Shown: in pieces, positions 1 through 8,281 of the stretch
How positions within the stretch are numbered: the stretch's first letter is position 1
Layout of the letters: every line of letters begins with the position of its first letter
From: CAZBEA01 sp964490835
GTDB lineage: Bacteria; Patescibacteriota; Microgenomatia; Levybacterales; GWA1-39-11
Reading direction: 5' to 3'
Assembly: GCA_964490835.1 (NCBI GenBank)
Contig: CAZBEA010000015.1
Location: 1-18,601, forward strand
Length of the DNA stretch: 18,601 nt
Notes under the pieces: model-generated
What the model saw: only the letters and a program-made list of their open reading frames with translations
What the model was told of the DNA's origin: nothing
The model's database searches: none
Program-made: the position numbers and the translations under genes

Positions 1-518
1 TGACCATCCGTGATCCGCAAAAGCGTTGGAAGGAGTTGGTGTTGGACTTTGATCCAGGCAAGAATTCCTATATCGTGAAATGGGATCGGCGCTTTGGGGA
101 TGGAACATTGGCGCCAGTTGGGGAATACCCAGTTCTGGCATTGGCATGTGATGTGAATGGATTATGTGGACAGGATGCGGGTAGGATCGTTATCCCGGAG
201 ATGGCAACATCAACCGCCACACTGACTCCATCTCCAACAGCGACCAGCACTTTGATGCCTTCGGTGACTCCTGTGGCAACACAAATACCACCGACGCCGA
301 CTTTGGTATTGAGCACACCAAAGCCAGAAGGAATACCTGAAACTACGCAGACCACTATACCTCTCTGGCAGATTATTGGCTTGCTTGGTTTATTCATGGT
401 GATCACCTCCGCAAGTGTGGTGGATCCCCGCCCCAAGGCGTTGAAACGACTGGGTGAGACGTTCAGGGTCATGTCCACTCAGGCAAAAGACGATTCATTT
501 GATAACAAACAAAATTAG
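1..518 (+). CDS. C-terminal part of a membrane-anchored surface protein (5' truncated)
   Basis: The reading frame is open from base 3 and runs off the left edge, so this is the 3' end of a longer gene. The internal TTG at 36 should not be taken as the start. The visible part begins with a beta-sandwich-like stretch whose 'RFGDGTLAPVGEYPVLALACD' region resembles FlgD/Ig-like repeats in extracellular proteins. A stalk rich in Thr, Pro and Ser follows (about bases 205-345), then one hydrophobic helix ('LWQIIGLLGLFMVITSASVV') and a short basic cytoplasmic tail. This predicts a protein exported by its missing N-terminus, with the repeats outside and a C-terminal anchor. Such Thr/Pro stalks are frequent in Chloroflexota surface proteins. 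The exact role is unknown. The next gene starts 24 bases downstream and is probably co-transcribed. Confidence 0.75.
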   Translation, partial: TIRDPQKRWKELVLDFDPGKNSYIVKWDRRFGDGTLAPVGEYPVLALACDVNGLCGQDAGRIVIPEMATSTATLTPSPTATSTLMPSVTPVATQIPPTPTLVLSTPKPEGIPETTQTTIPLWQIIGLLGLFMVITSASVVDPRPKALKRLGETFRVMSTQAKDDSFDNKQN

Positions 519-542
519 AAAGACAGAAAGGATATGTAAAAA

Positions 543-1091
543 ATGGAATTAATTCTTGCGATTGTAGTGGCATCTGCCGTGATCTTCTTTGGGGCGTTAA
601 TCAGCATGGGGAATGAACGCCAGAAGAAAGCGATTGATGGGTTGAGGGAACAGGTGGTGCTGTGGGCAGTACAGGATTTGAAGATCAAGCGCGAACACCT
701 GGAACGGACCGTGCAGGTTCCGGATCCTTTAGGATGGCTTAATAAGACTGCTTCAAAGGTATGTGGCTATGATTTGAAATTGCAGGTTTTGGAAATGTTC
801 GAAGAGCCGCAAGCCCTAGTCTGCTCTTCTGGTGATGGCAATACAAAGGTCATCTTTTCACCGCTTTCACCCATAGTGCTTCGCCGAATTATAAATGGCA
901 GACAAAACCGCTTATCTCAATTCACAGGACATAACCCTTTATTACATTTACCCAAAGGGGTGATCACCCATGAAATGTCAGTATTAAATGCAGGTCTTTT
1001 ATTTGACTTGGAATTGGCGTTGACATGGAGGATTCTGGCAGGTTTTAATCTCGAATCATTCAACCGGCTCTGGATATATATACTTCCATGA
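543..1091 (+). CDS. Small protein with N-terminal membrane anchor, function unknown
   Basis: A 182-residue protein that I do not recognise. Residues 1-22 form a hydrophobic helix (MELILAIVVASAVIFFGALI) suited to be a signal anchor. The rest is a mixed alpha/beta soluble region with no catalytic motif I can name. An AAAGGA ribosome-binding site lies about 10 bases before the ATG. It starts 24 bases after the surface-protein gene and probably forms an operon with it, so a role in assembling or anchoring that protein is possible but unproven. The protein ends in 'RLWIYILP' just before the degenerate region. A disrupted 3' end cannot be excluded, although that ending looks natural. Confidence 0.65.
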   Translation: MELILAIVVASAVIFFGALISMGNERQKKAIDGLREQVVLWAVQDLKIKREHLERTVQVPDPLGWLNKTASKVCGYDLKLQVLEMFEEPQALVCSSGDGNTKVIFSPLSPIVLRRIINGRQNRLSQFTGHNPLLHLPKGVITHEMSVLNAGLLFDLELALTWRILAGFNLESFNRLWIYILP

Positions 1092-1399
1092 AAATGGAAA
1101 TGCAGATATAACAACCCAGCTACTGAACTTTAGAACACAATCAGTTGCCTTTGATTTTTTTACTTGCCATCAATACTCACCCTTCCTCAATGTTGTAATT
1201 CAACACGTACTCTTTGAAGTCAGTTCATGGAAATATCATCTTAAGTGAAGATGAGAACCTATTTTGACACCGCATCTGATGCTTGGACCAAAGTTCGGAT
1301 ATCAGGGAAAACAAGAAGCCTAAAGGAAGATAACTTTGGTTTTCCAAGACCATCTTTATCAAATGTCAGCACTGGTGGTAAGAGGGCTCTTCCCCAATT
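1092..1399. other. Non-coding stretch, no gene seen
   Basis: No frame on either strand holds a convincing gene. The minus-strand open frame overlapping its right end has no recognisable motif and lies opposite transposase remains. The right third (from about 1330) may contain the decayed N-terminal half of the transposase that follows, because the same frame gives 'TIFIKCQHW' just before the recognisable block. No terminator with a T-run was found. Confidence 0.4.
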
Positions 1400-1660
1400 T
1401 ATGTGAATCGATCGGTTCCGGTGGCATTGACGGTAGAGGAAGGCAAAGGCGTGGTGAAGGCTGCTAAGTTGAAAAGCATGTTGGAGAAGGCACATCGTTT
1501 TTTGAAACGGCATGTTAAGAAGTGTTGATATTGCCAGATATGCTTTCGAGACTGAGATTGGGCTCAATTCTGCCAGAAACTGGGTTGGAACTATGGGATT
1601 CGGATCACCTACCACGCCAATATAAATGTCAATTACCGATTTTACAGGAGGGTTACCTAA
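1400..1660 (+). pseudogene. Frameshifted remains of a DDE transposase (IS4-like)
   Basis: Three adjacent segments in two frames read like consecutive pieces of one transposase. Bases 1400-1525 encode 'YVNRSVPVALTVEEGKG...' and then 'HRFLKRHVKK'. Shifting frame at about 1524 gives 'VDIARYAFETEIG', which aligns with the ADRGF-type motif around the second catalytic Asp. Shifting back at about 1568 gives 'FCQKLGWNYGIRITYHANI' and a stop at 1658. The order 'Y..RSVP', 'ADRGF', 'LGW.Y.IR' is what I know from IS4-like DDE transposases. No intact frame survives, so the element is dead. A weak trace of its C-terminal end ('KSGTFD') may lie at 1990-2007. No terminal inverted repeats were found. The family call rests on motif memory only. 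Confidence 0.55.
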
Positions 1661-2254
1661 ACTTTCTAAATGTCGCGATTAATAGGCTGGATCATTGTGC
1701 CTGAAAACTAATGTAGTGAAGAAGTACAGCCCCAAAATAGGTGTTGCCCTCTACAACGAGGGCAGTTGACTATTGTTTCATAATGTGGTTCGAAGTTTGA
1801 AATTCAGAAAGATTAGCCATCCCCGACAAGGTTTACAGTCTATCACTTTTCCACAACTCTTGACATTTCACCTCGCGAAGTTTATTATCTCCAAAAATTT
1901 ATTATGTATGGCTTTACCAATGTAGCTTGACAGGACTTGGCATTTATGGCGTCCTTGCAGCAATTCTAAATCTGAAATTCGATTCCTGGAAAAGCGGCAC
2001 CTTTGACCAAGGTTTGGGGCATTTATTTCGGTTCCGCGTCTGGCATAACTGCCGGTTTTGCTTTTGGAAGCCAAATTTGACCAATTTTGAGCCTATCTCG
2101 TTTTAGGTTTGGAATTGCTGTTATTATGGGTACTCGATTCCGTTTGTGATAAATTTTTGGCAAAATAAAGTATTGCGCTAACTAATAGTTTATTATCGTT
2201 GACATTTACTAATCTCTAGATCGGTAGTTCTTCAAAATATTAGCGAGTCGAATA
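1661..2254. other. Degenerate stretch between dead transposase and NRPS locus
   Basis: No gene can be supported over nearly 600 bases. The plus-strand frame around 1966-2095 contains 'KFDSWKSGTFDQG', which could be the decayed C-terminal 'KSG' region of the same transposase, but this is weak. A short stem-loop sits at 1745-1764. A TTGACA hexamer occurs at 2199-2204, upstream of the phosphopantetheinyl transferase, but no good -10 element follows at normal spacing. The main NRPS promoter is expected here and cannot be placed. Confidence 0.4.
1745..1764. repeat. 7-bp stem-loop, no T-run
   Basis: TGCCCTC at 1745-1751 pairs perfectly with GAGGGCA at 1758-1764 around a six-base loop. It lies inside the degenerate transposase region. 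No run of T follows, so it is not a standard intrinsic terminator. It may be chance or a leftover of the element. Confidence 0.35.
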
Positions 2255-3007
2255 ATGATAGTAATACATCCAATTGATTGGCAACTTGCTGACCAAAAAC
2301 CGGTTTTGGGATCAAACTGTGTGCATGTTTGGAGTGCAAATTTACTTTCAAACTCATATAGTTATGAATACTTCTTTGATTTATTATCTCACACCGAACA
2401 GGACAAGGCTAATAAGTATAAATTTGAGTTGGATCGGAGGAGGTTCATTGCCCGTCGAGCTATTCTTAGGATAATTCTTAACAAATACTTGGGTATTTGT
2501 CCGTCTGACATCGACATCCGTACGAGCATTTATGGCAAACCGGAAATAGTTCAAACTTTAATAAAGAATCGCATTTTTTTTAGCTTATCACATTCTCAAA
2601 ACATTGCTCTTTATGCAATAGCGCGAAATAAAAATATCGGGATTGATACAGAATTCATACACAGACTAGATTTTGATTCACTATGGCTGTCTCTTCTTCC
2701 TCCAGATCAAGCTAGAACAATTATTTTGCGGCAAGGAGATAAAGCATTCATCTTTTTTGATGTTTGGACCACATTAGAGGCATATCTGAAGGCTGTTGGA
2801 ACAGGTTTCATGCAACCTCTGGACCATGAGGCTTTGACAAATATTCCCGTTGGTTTACTTGCAAATGGCAGGGAAAATTCCAACTGGTTACTTACGCAAT
2901 TCTTTCCAGAAACCAAAATGATTGCATCGCTAGTAATTCAGCAACCGACAATCGAGACTTCTTTTTGGAGATTTTCAATGATTGATGCGAGTCAGCATTT
3001 TGGATGA
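2255..3007 (+). CDS. Sfp-type 4'-phosphopantetheinyl transferase
   Basis: Transfers phosphopantetheine from coenzyme A to the conserved Ser of carrier domains, here most plausibly the two T domains encoded 8-12 kb downstream. The 250 residues fit the Sfp/Gsp class. Visible motifs are 'RRRFIARRAILR' (residues 61-72), 'YGKP' (93-96), 'FSLSHS' (109-114), 'GIDTE' (129-133) giving metal ligands D131 and E133, and 'WTTLEAYLKAVGTG' (171-184) giving E175 and K179. Two departures from the family: GIDVE reads GIDTE, and the usual WxxKEA reads W-T-T-L-E-A, so the Lys before the catalytic Glu is Leu174. The Glu and the second Lys are kept, so activity is likely. There is no strong ribosome-binding site before the ATG. 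It is the first gene of the locus, 125 bases ahead of the exporter. Confidence 0.9.
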   Translation: MIVIHPIDWQLADQKPVLGSNCVHVWSANLLSNSYSYEYFFDLLSHTEQDKANKYKFELDRRRFIARRAILRIILNKYLGICPSDIDIRTSIYGKPEIVQTLIKNRIFFSLSHSQNIALYAIARNKNIGIDTEFIHRLDFDSLWLSLLPPDQARTIILRQGDKAFIFFDVWTTLEAYLKAVGTGFMQPLDHEALTNIPVGLLANGRENSNWLLTQFFPETKMIASLVIQQPTIETSFWRFSMIDASQHFG

Positions 3008-3131
3008 TCGATTTAAAAACAATAAAGTTATTCAAAATGACGATGTTGTTCCTGTACAAAAACTGATACTGTGTCTATATCAACACGATTATAAATCTTG
3101 CGCAAGCCTATGCTAGGTCAAGGGAGAATAA

Positions 3132-4109
3132 ATGAATGCAATAATTGTTCATGAATTATCACGGCTTTTTGTAACATCAACTGGTGTATTTCGCAAAACA
3201 AAAAAGGAGATTTGTGCGCTAGATCAGATTAACCTGGAAGTCCGGGTGGGAGAGTCGTTTGGACTTCTAGGTCCGAACGGAGCGGGGAAGACAACCCTCA
3301 CTCGGATACTCTCAACGGTATTGCTCCCCACTTCTGGAGAAGCAAAAGTATTTGGCCAAGATGTGGTTCGAGATGCGAAGTCGATTCGTCCCCGAATCGG
3401 CATTGTTTTCGGTGGAGATCGCGGGCTGTATTGGCGGCTTTCTGGCCGAGATAATCTCGAATATTTTGCCACATTGTACAATATTCCTCCTGAAGTTGCC
3501 AAGAAACGGGTTCCACACGTGCTGGAAATGGTTGGCCTTAGTAATCGCGCAGATGAGCGTGTTGAAGGTTACTCACGCGGAATGAAACAGCGCCTACACA
3601 TTGCCCGTGGAATCTTACATGATCCTGAAATGCTATTTCTTGATGAGCCCACACTTGGACTGGATCCGGTTGCAGCTCGCGAGCAGAGACAGGTAATTCA
3701 TGATCTAAAACTTGCAGGGAAGACCATCTTTCTTACATCGCATTATATGCTCGAAGTAGACGAACTCTGTGATCGAGTAGCGATTTTGAAGGAAGGCAGG
3801 ATTTTGATTTCAAACACCCCATCTTCACTCAAAAACCTTGTAAGCGATTTGGAAGTAGTTGAGATTGAATGTTTTGGTCTACCTAGCGATGTGATTGACA
3901 GACTGCGTGAGCATCGACTTGTCCTTTCAGTGAATCTGGAAACACGTGAACAATCTCAGCTCTTACAAATACAGGCTCCAGTCGGCGCAGAATTAGTACA
4001 GGATTTGCTTGCTATTCTGAATGGAGTGCAGGTCAAAAAAATCAGTACCCGGCAGCCGACTCTAGAGGATGCATACGTCAAGCTAATGAATGGAGATGCG
4101 AAAGTATGA
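3132..4109 (+). CDS. ABC-2 exporter ATP-binding protein
   Basis: The ATPase subunit of an ABC-2 (DrrA-like) export system, cytoplasmic and bound to the two permeases that follow. Visible motifs in its 325 residues are Walker A 'GPNGAGKTT' (47-55), signature 'YSRGMKQR' (147-154), Walker B with catalytic Glu 'MLFLDEPTLGLDP' (about 167-179), and H-loop His in 'TSHYMLEVDE' (about 202-211). The Q-loop region reads 'VFGGDRGLYWRLSGRDN' with no Gln, which I know from some DrrA-type ATPases. About 90 residues follow the ATPase core, with the typical 'QPTLEDAYVKL' ending. AGGGAG at 3121-3126 supports the ATG. The stop overlaps the next start (ATGA). It sits between the PPTase and the biosynthetic genes, so export of the NRPS product is the natural role; the cargo is inferred. 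Confidence 0.92.
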   Translation: MNAIIVHELSRLFVTSTGVFRKTKKEICALDQINLEVRVGESFGLLGPNGAGKTTLTRILSTVLLPTSGEAKVFGQDVVRDAKSIRPRIGIVFGGDRGLYWRLSGRDNLEYFATLYNIPPEVAKKRVPHVLEMVGLSNRADERVEGYSRGMKQRLHIARGILHDPEMLFLDEPTLGLDPVAAREQRQVIHDLKLAGKTIFLTSHYMLEVDELCDRVAILKEGRILISNTPSSLKNLVSDLEVVEIECFGLPSDVIDRLREHRLVLSVNLETREQSQLLQIQAPVGAELVQDLLAILNGVQVKKISTRQPTLEDAYVKLMNGDAKV

Positions 4110-4909
4110 CGTTCCTAAGAACTTCTAACCTCCGAAATATGTTCAGGATCTTAAGCCGATCATTTTGGGTTCAGACAAAAGAGCGCGTAGTCCAAGAGTT
4201 TTTTATTTACACATTGCTTGTTCAGCCCATTCTCTTTACTATTATGACAGTCATCACCTACTTGCACGGCGGAAAAACCAATTTTGGACTGTTTGCCATA
4301 ATTGGAACAGGATTGATCGGTGTCTGGAACAATAATTTGTGGTCATCAGGTGCGATTGTCAGCAACGAAAGAATGTCAGGCACGCTCTCACTTTTAATGG
4401 TTTCTCCCGCCCCACTTGCTTGGATATTGTTTGGGAAAAGTTTCGCTAATGCCTTCACTTCAATCCTAGCGATCGGTGTATCCTTTTTAACGGGCCACCT
4501 CATCTTTGGACTGGATCTGGACATCCTTAATCCACTTGGTTTTTTTACAAGTTTGCTGCTTGCAGTCTTCGCGCTGTCCTGCTTGGGAATGATTCTGGGA
4601 TCGTTCTTTGTACTGACTCGCCACTCCCAAATGGTCATTCAAGTAGCGAATTATCCCATCTATCTACTTTCTGGACTGACCGTGCCGCTTACACTGCTTC
4701 CCCTGTGGACGCGTCCATTTTCCATCATTCTTGCGCCGATGTGGGGAAATATATCTCTAAACCAAGCTGCCACTGGCTCGGGATTCGGGTTATTGGAGAA
4801 TTTTGCGTGGCTAATCGGGCTTTCTATTGTCTATCTATTTATTGCCCGCGGCCTGTTCCAAGTTATTGAATACCGCGTACGAGAAGTAGGCAATCTGGAG
4901 GTCTGGTGA
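4106..4909 (+). CDS. ABC-2 type permease, subunit 1
   Basis: A 267-residue integral membrane protein with about six hydrophobic segments in the ABC-2 permease pattern: one near 30-50, one near 60-78, three between about 105 and 195, and the last near 230-252. Between the second and third segments lies 'NERMSGTLSLLMVSP', the short E-x-x-x-G-T-L/E-type motif that follows the second helix in this family. It starts four bases before the ATPase gene ends (ATGA), with GGAG at 4092-4095, so translation is coupled. It pairs with the second permease as a heterodimer driven by the ATPase upstream. The cargo is unknown, but the locus suggests the NRPS product. Confidence 0.88.
   Translation: MTFLRTSNLRNMFRILSRSFWVQTKERVVQEFFIYTLLVQPILFTIMTVITYLHGGKTNFGLFAIIGTGLIGVWNNNLWSSGAIVSNERMSGTLSLLMVSPAPLAWILFGKSFANAFTSILAIGVSFLTGHLIFGLDLDILNPLGFFTSLLLAVFALSCLGMILGSFFVLTRHSQMVIQVANYPIYLLSGLTVPLTLLPLWTRPFSIILAPMWGNISLNQAATGSGFGLLENFAWLIGLSIVYLFIARGLFQVIEYRVREVGNLEVW
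4897..4901 (+). promoter_or_regulatory. Ribosome-binding site deciding the start of permease 2
   Basis: GGAGG at 4897-4901 lies 7 bases before the ATG at 4909 but only 4 before an in-frame GTG at 4906. The spacing favours the ATG, which overlaps the upstream stop codon by one base (TGATG). Confidence 0.65.
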
Positions 4910-5697
4910 TGTCCGCACTGCGCCAACTTGCCCGAATCTCAAGACTGTCATGGGCTTTATACCTTGCGGATCTTCAGATTTGGATTCTTTTTCTGGTGCA
5001 ATTTCCTCGAGGACTAGCTCAAGCGCTTTTCTTTTTTTACCTTGCTAATGCAGCAGGCGGTTACGACCAAGCGCGATTTGCCTTGATCGGAAATGCAATT
5101 CACATATCTGCATTATATGCCATGCTATATATGTCCGGCATCATCGAGAATGACAAATGGAATGGAACCTTAATTTTCAAAGTCGCTGCTCCCGGGAACT
5201 GGCTGGTTTCCATGTTAGGGTTGAGTGCCGCTCAATATACAACTGTATTCTCCATTGGCATGGTCATTTTCGTCGTATTTATTCCTACCTCGGTACCGGA
5301 TATTTCTTGGCTCAATTTCTTACGGGCAATTCCACTCATATTCATGACCATTGTATCTGTGGGTACGTTTGGTTGGCTAATCGGTTCTGCAGCGTTCACG
5401 ACTCGCTGGGTGGAGATGCTGGACAATGTGGTCGCCTATACCATGATGATTGTATGCGGGATTAATTTTCCGATTAGTGCTTTGCCGGATATCATCCGAG
5501 TTATGAGCCGATTTGTTCCGCTAACAAATGGACTATTAGCAGTTCGCGCTGTCATGGATGGCGCTTCCTATGCCAGCATCCTTCACTTGATCGGTTCCGA
5601 GATCATTATCGCTTTTATCTATGGGGCAGCCGCCTGGATAACCTTCCATTACCGTTTAACAGCTTTACGAAGATCAGGAAATTTTGAATTGATGTAA
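4909..5697 (+). CDS. ABC-2 type permease, subunit 2
   Basis: A 262-residue integral membrane protein with about six hydrophobic segments. The post-helix-2 motif is 'ENDKWNGTLIFKVAAP', parallel to 'NERMSGTLSLLMVSP' in the first permease. The two proteins also end alike ('GNLEVW' and 'GNFELM'), suggesting they arose by duplication and act as a heterodimer. An in-frame GTG three bases earlier would add one Met; the ATG is preferred on ribosome-binding-site spacing. It completes the exporter. The LanB-like gene follows after 43 bases, so all are probably on one transcript. Confidence 0.87.
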   Translation: MSALRQLARISRLSWALYLADLQIWILFLVQFPRGLAQALFFFYLANAAGGYDQARFALIGNAIHISALYAMLYMSGIIENDKWNGTLIFKVAAPGNWLVSMLGLSAAQYTTVFSIGMVIFVVFIPTSVPDISWLNFLRAIPLIFMTIVSVGTFGWLIGSAAFTTRWVEMLDNVVAYTMMIVCGINFPISALPDIIRVMSRFVPLTNGLLAVRAVMDGASYASILHLIGSEIIIAFIYGAAAWITFHYRLTALRRSGNFELM

Positions 5698-5740
5698 ATA
5701 CGTGTAAAAGATTAACCAACAAAAGGAACTTGATTGGCTG

Positions 5741-8260
5741 ATGAAAAGCGCAGAAATCCCAAAGCATTTGAGTGCACTTGGAAATACTGATTGGTACCTG
5801 TGGCGCTGGATTGTATTGCGAAGCGCAGGATTTCCCACATCGCATGTGCTATCTCTTGCTGACACGCACTGTGCTAATCTTGCCGATCAATATATAGAAC
5901 AAGAATCAATCGCTAGAAAGGAGCTTGACACAGTAGTACAACTTCTATGGCATAAACTACCTGAAGTCAGCGATCCTCTCGAACGTGCTCATATCAAGAA
6001 AACTATTCGCCAACTGAAAATCGGTGACACTCAAATTGAGACAGTTAAATTGGCAGAGGAAGTCGCTGCTCGTTTTTGTAGTGTCAGCAATCGGGTTAAT
6101 GAGCTTAAAGCAGAATTTCAAGATGCATTTCAAGATGTGGTAATCCAAAAAATGCAAGCAATTCGGAGAATTGCTAATACTGCTTCATTCCAAGAGGCGA
6201 TACTTTGGCAGAATCGTAAGGTTCTCCACAACGAGATTTTGCCATTTCTAAAAGATCCTTTGGATCTGAGTCAACGTTCATCTAGGCAACGAAAGCGCAT
6301 AGCAAGGATTGCATTATATTTGCAACGCTATTGCATGAAGAATGATACGATCGGCTTTTTTGGCCCAGTCGGTTGGGCTCACTTGTCAGATCAAGAAACT
6401 TCAATCAGTCTTCAGGTTGGTCAGAATTTACTCGCTGAACGCAACATATATTTTGAATTATGGGGAATTGACACTTTAGCTCAAGCGCTTTCACAGGACG
6501 AAGGAATATTGCCGTGGTGTTCACCGCGTCGTCTACCCTTACTTGATGTAACTGGCTTGCGTCTGTATGTACCTCATTCTATATCAACTAAGCTGTCACC
6601 TGCTGAAGCCCTCATATTAAGCAAGTGCGATGGCGAACTTACCGCAAAACAGATTGCTGTCATGTTGTGCAGAGAACCCAACAGCGGGTTGACCACGGAA
6701 CAGGATGTGTATGAGATCCTCAAATCTCTCAAATCTATGCACCGGATAGCGTGGACATTAGAGGTTTCGTCAGAAAATGTGTATCCCGAACAGGCATTGA
6801 GAAGGCAACTGGAAAAAATTGAAAATGAGTTTCTTCGCAAGCGAAGCTTGGAAACGCTAAACGAAATTGAAGTAAAACGTGATGCCATTGCTCGATCCAG
6901 AAGCGATGTAGGAAAGCTTGATCTTGCTTTTTCGGAGTTGGAAGAAACATTTACCAATCTTACAGGTACGGCCTCCACCCGGAAGCCAGGACAAGCCTAT
7001 GCGGGCAGAACATTATTATATGAAGATTGCCGCAGAGATGTAACCCTTAATATTGGTCCCAATCTGATCGGTTCTTTGGGACCACCACTCGTTCTCCTAC
7101 TTGCAAGTGCCCGTTGGTTTTCATTCAAAGCAGCAGCCATTTATCGAAAAGTACTAAAACAGATATATACTGATCTTGTTAAGAGTGCAGGGACAGAGGT
7201 AATTGATTTTGCATCAATATGGATACAGTTACAATCATTCCTGTTTGATGGAGATACTCGAATTCTAGACGCCTTGGAACACGAATTACAGAAACGTTGG
7301 TTGACCATCTTCAAATTCACAGCAGGGCAGCACCATGTGTGTTACACATCACAAGAGATTAGCAAGGAAGTGCTAGGATTGTTTAAAGCACCTCGTCCGG
7401 GTTGGAAAGCAGCTTGTTATCATAGTCCGGACTTAATGATTGCAGCCAATGATTTAGAAGCGATCCAGAAAGGAGATTTCCACTGGGTTTTAGGTGAATT
7501 GCACGTTGCTTCCAATACTATTAATGCATTAGTTTGGCTACAGCAACACCCTGCCAGCGAAGAACTTATTAACGCGATGGAGGTTGATTTGCCCCTTCCA
7601 CAAGTGTGGCTTGTCGCATCCCGTGAGCAGATTAGTCCTCGCAGGGCAGGTGCTTTCTATAAACCGACCGATTATCGGCTGGTTGTTGCCAATGATTCTT
7701 GTGGCTTATCTTCATCGCAAACCCTTCTCGCTGGAGCGTTAGTAGTCGAGGAATCAAATGGAGAACTTATTGTGCGTACGCGCGATGGTGGTCTAAATTT
7801 GGAGATCATCGAATTCTTAGGGGATGTGTTGTCTCGGTTAATAATTCATCGTTTTAATTTCATTCCTCCACTGCGTCATACTCCCCGTATAAGCGTCGAT
7901 CGTCTCGTTGTTAATCGAGAGACATGGCGATTTGCGCCTAAGGAGATGACTTTTGCATTTGAGAAAAACGAAAGTGAACGTTTCGTCAAAGCCCGCAAAT
8001 GGGCTTTGATTGAGAGGTTGCCCCGATTTCTTTTCGTTAAAACGCCGACTGAAGATAAACCCTTCTTTGTAGACTTGGTCAGTCCAATCTCGATTGACAG
8101 CTTAGCAAAATTAGTCCGATTAGCACACGATTTGGACAAACAAGGGGCATTAATTGAGGTAACAGAAATGTTGCCGGATCCCAATCAGACTTGGCTTATC
8201 GACAAGGCAGGAAACAAGTTTACAAGTGAATTTCGAATGGTTGTAGTGGATAATATTTGA
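5741..8260 (+). CDS. LanB-like protein, glutamylation-type domain only (PEARL-like candidate)
   Basis: An 839-residue soluble protein of the lantibiotic dehydratase family. Family marks are 'RYCMKNDTIGFFGPVGW' (196-212), matching the R...R-TPFG region that binds tRNA/Glu in NisB-type enzymes, and 'HTPRISVDRLVVNRETW' in the last fifth. It stops at the 'LPRFLFVKTPTEDKPFFVDL..P' segment, which closes the glutamylation domain. Nothing like the roughly 300-residue SpaB_C elimination domain follows, nor is one encoded separately here. Known full-length LanBs are about 1000 residues and dehydrate Ser/Thr through tRNA-derived Glu esters. Elimination-free relatives either glutamylate only or, as PEARLs, add an amino acid from aminoacyl-tRNA to a peptide C-terminus. 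No precursor peptide is visible and the next two genes are NRPSs, so the substrate may be an NRPS product. AAAAGGA at 5721-5727 precedes the ATG. Family call confident, reaction unknown. Confidence 0.82.
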   Translation: MKSAEIPKHLSALGNTDWYLWRWIVLRSAGFPTSHVLSLADTHCANLADQYIEQESIARKELDTVVQLLWHKLPEVSDPLERAHIKKTIRQLKIGDTQIETVKLAEEVAARFCSVSNRVNELKAEFQDAFQDVVIQKMQAIRRIANTASFQEAILWQNRKVLHNEILPFLKDPLDLSQRSSRQRKRIARIALYLQRYCMKNDTIGFFGPVGWAHLSDQETSISLQVGQNLLAERNIYFELWGIDTLAQALSQDEGILPWCSPRRLPLLDVTGLRLYVPHSISTKLSPAEALILSKCDGELTAKQIAVMLCREPNSGLTTEQDVYEILKSLKSMHRIAWTLEVSSENVYPEQALRRQLEKIENEFLRKRSLETLNEIEVKRDAIARSRSDVGKLDLAFSELEETFTNLTGTASTRKPGQAYAGRTLLYEDCRRDVTLNIGPNLIGSLGPPLVLLLASARWFSFKAAAIYRKVLKQIYTDLVKSAGTEVIDFASIWIQLQSFLFDGDTRILDALEHELQKRWLTIFKFTAGQHHVCYTSQEISKEVLGLFKAPRPGWKAACYHSPDLMIAANDLEAIQKGDFHWVLGELHVASNTINALVWLQQHPASEELINAMEVDLPLPQVWLVASREQISPRRAGAFYKPTDYRLVVANDSCGLSSSQTLLAGALVVEESNGELIVRTRDGGLNLEIIEFLGDVLSRLIIHRFNFIPPLRHTPRISVDRLVVNRETWRFAPKEMTFAFEKNESERFVKARKWALIERLPRFLFVKTPTEDKPFFVDLVSPISIDSLAKLVRLAHDLDKQGALIEVTEMLPDPNQTWLIDKAGNKFTSEFRMVVVDNI

Positions 8261-8281
8261 ACTCACAGAAAGGATCATCAC

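Noticed and set aside
1084..1099. TTCCAT-GAAA-ATGGAA hairpin at the stop codon of the small anchored protein, as a terminator
   Set aside because: The stem is only 6 bp, AT-rich, and no T-run follows.
1259..1615. Minus-strand 118-codon open frame
   Set aside because: It lies opposite the transposase remains, has no motif or ribosome-binding site, and the plus strand explains the region better.
1868..2074. Minus-strand 68-codon open frame as a small gene or LanB precursor peptide
   Set aside because: It is on the opposite strand to the locus, has no leader/core layout, and ends in degenerate sequence.
2199..2204. TTGACA hexamer as -35 of an NRPS-locus promoter
   Set aside because: At 16-18 bases downstream there is no TATAAT-like hexamer; the match alone is too short to call a promoter.
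3008..3131. Gap after the PPTase as the site of a precursor-peptide gene
   Set aside because: Only a 9-codon frame without a ribosome-binding site is present.
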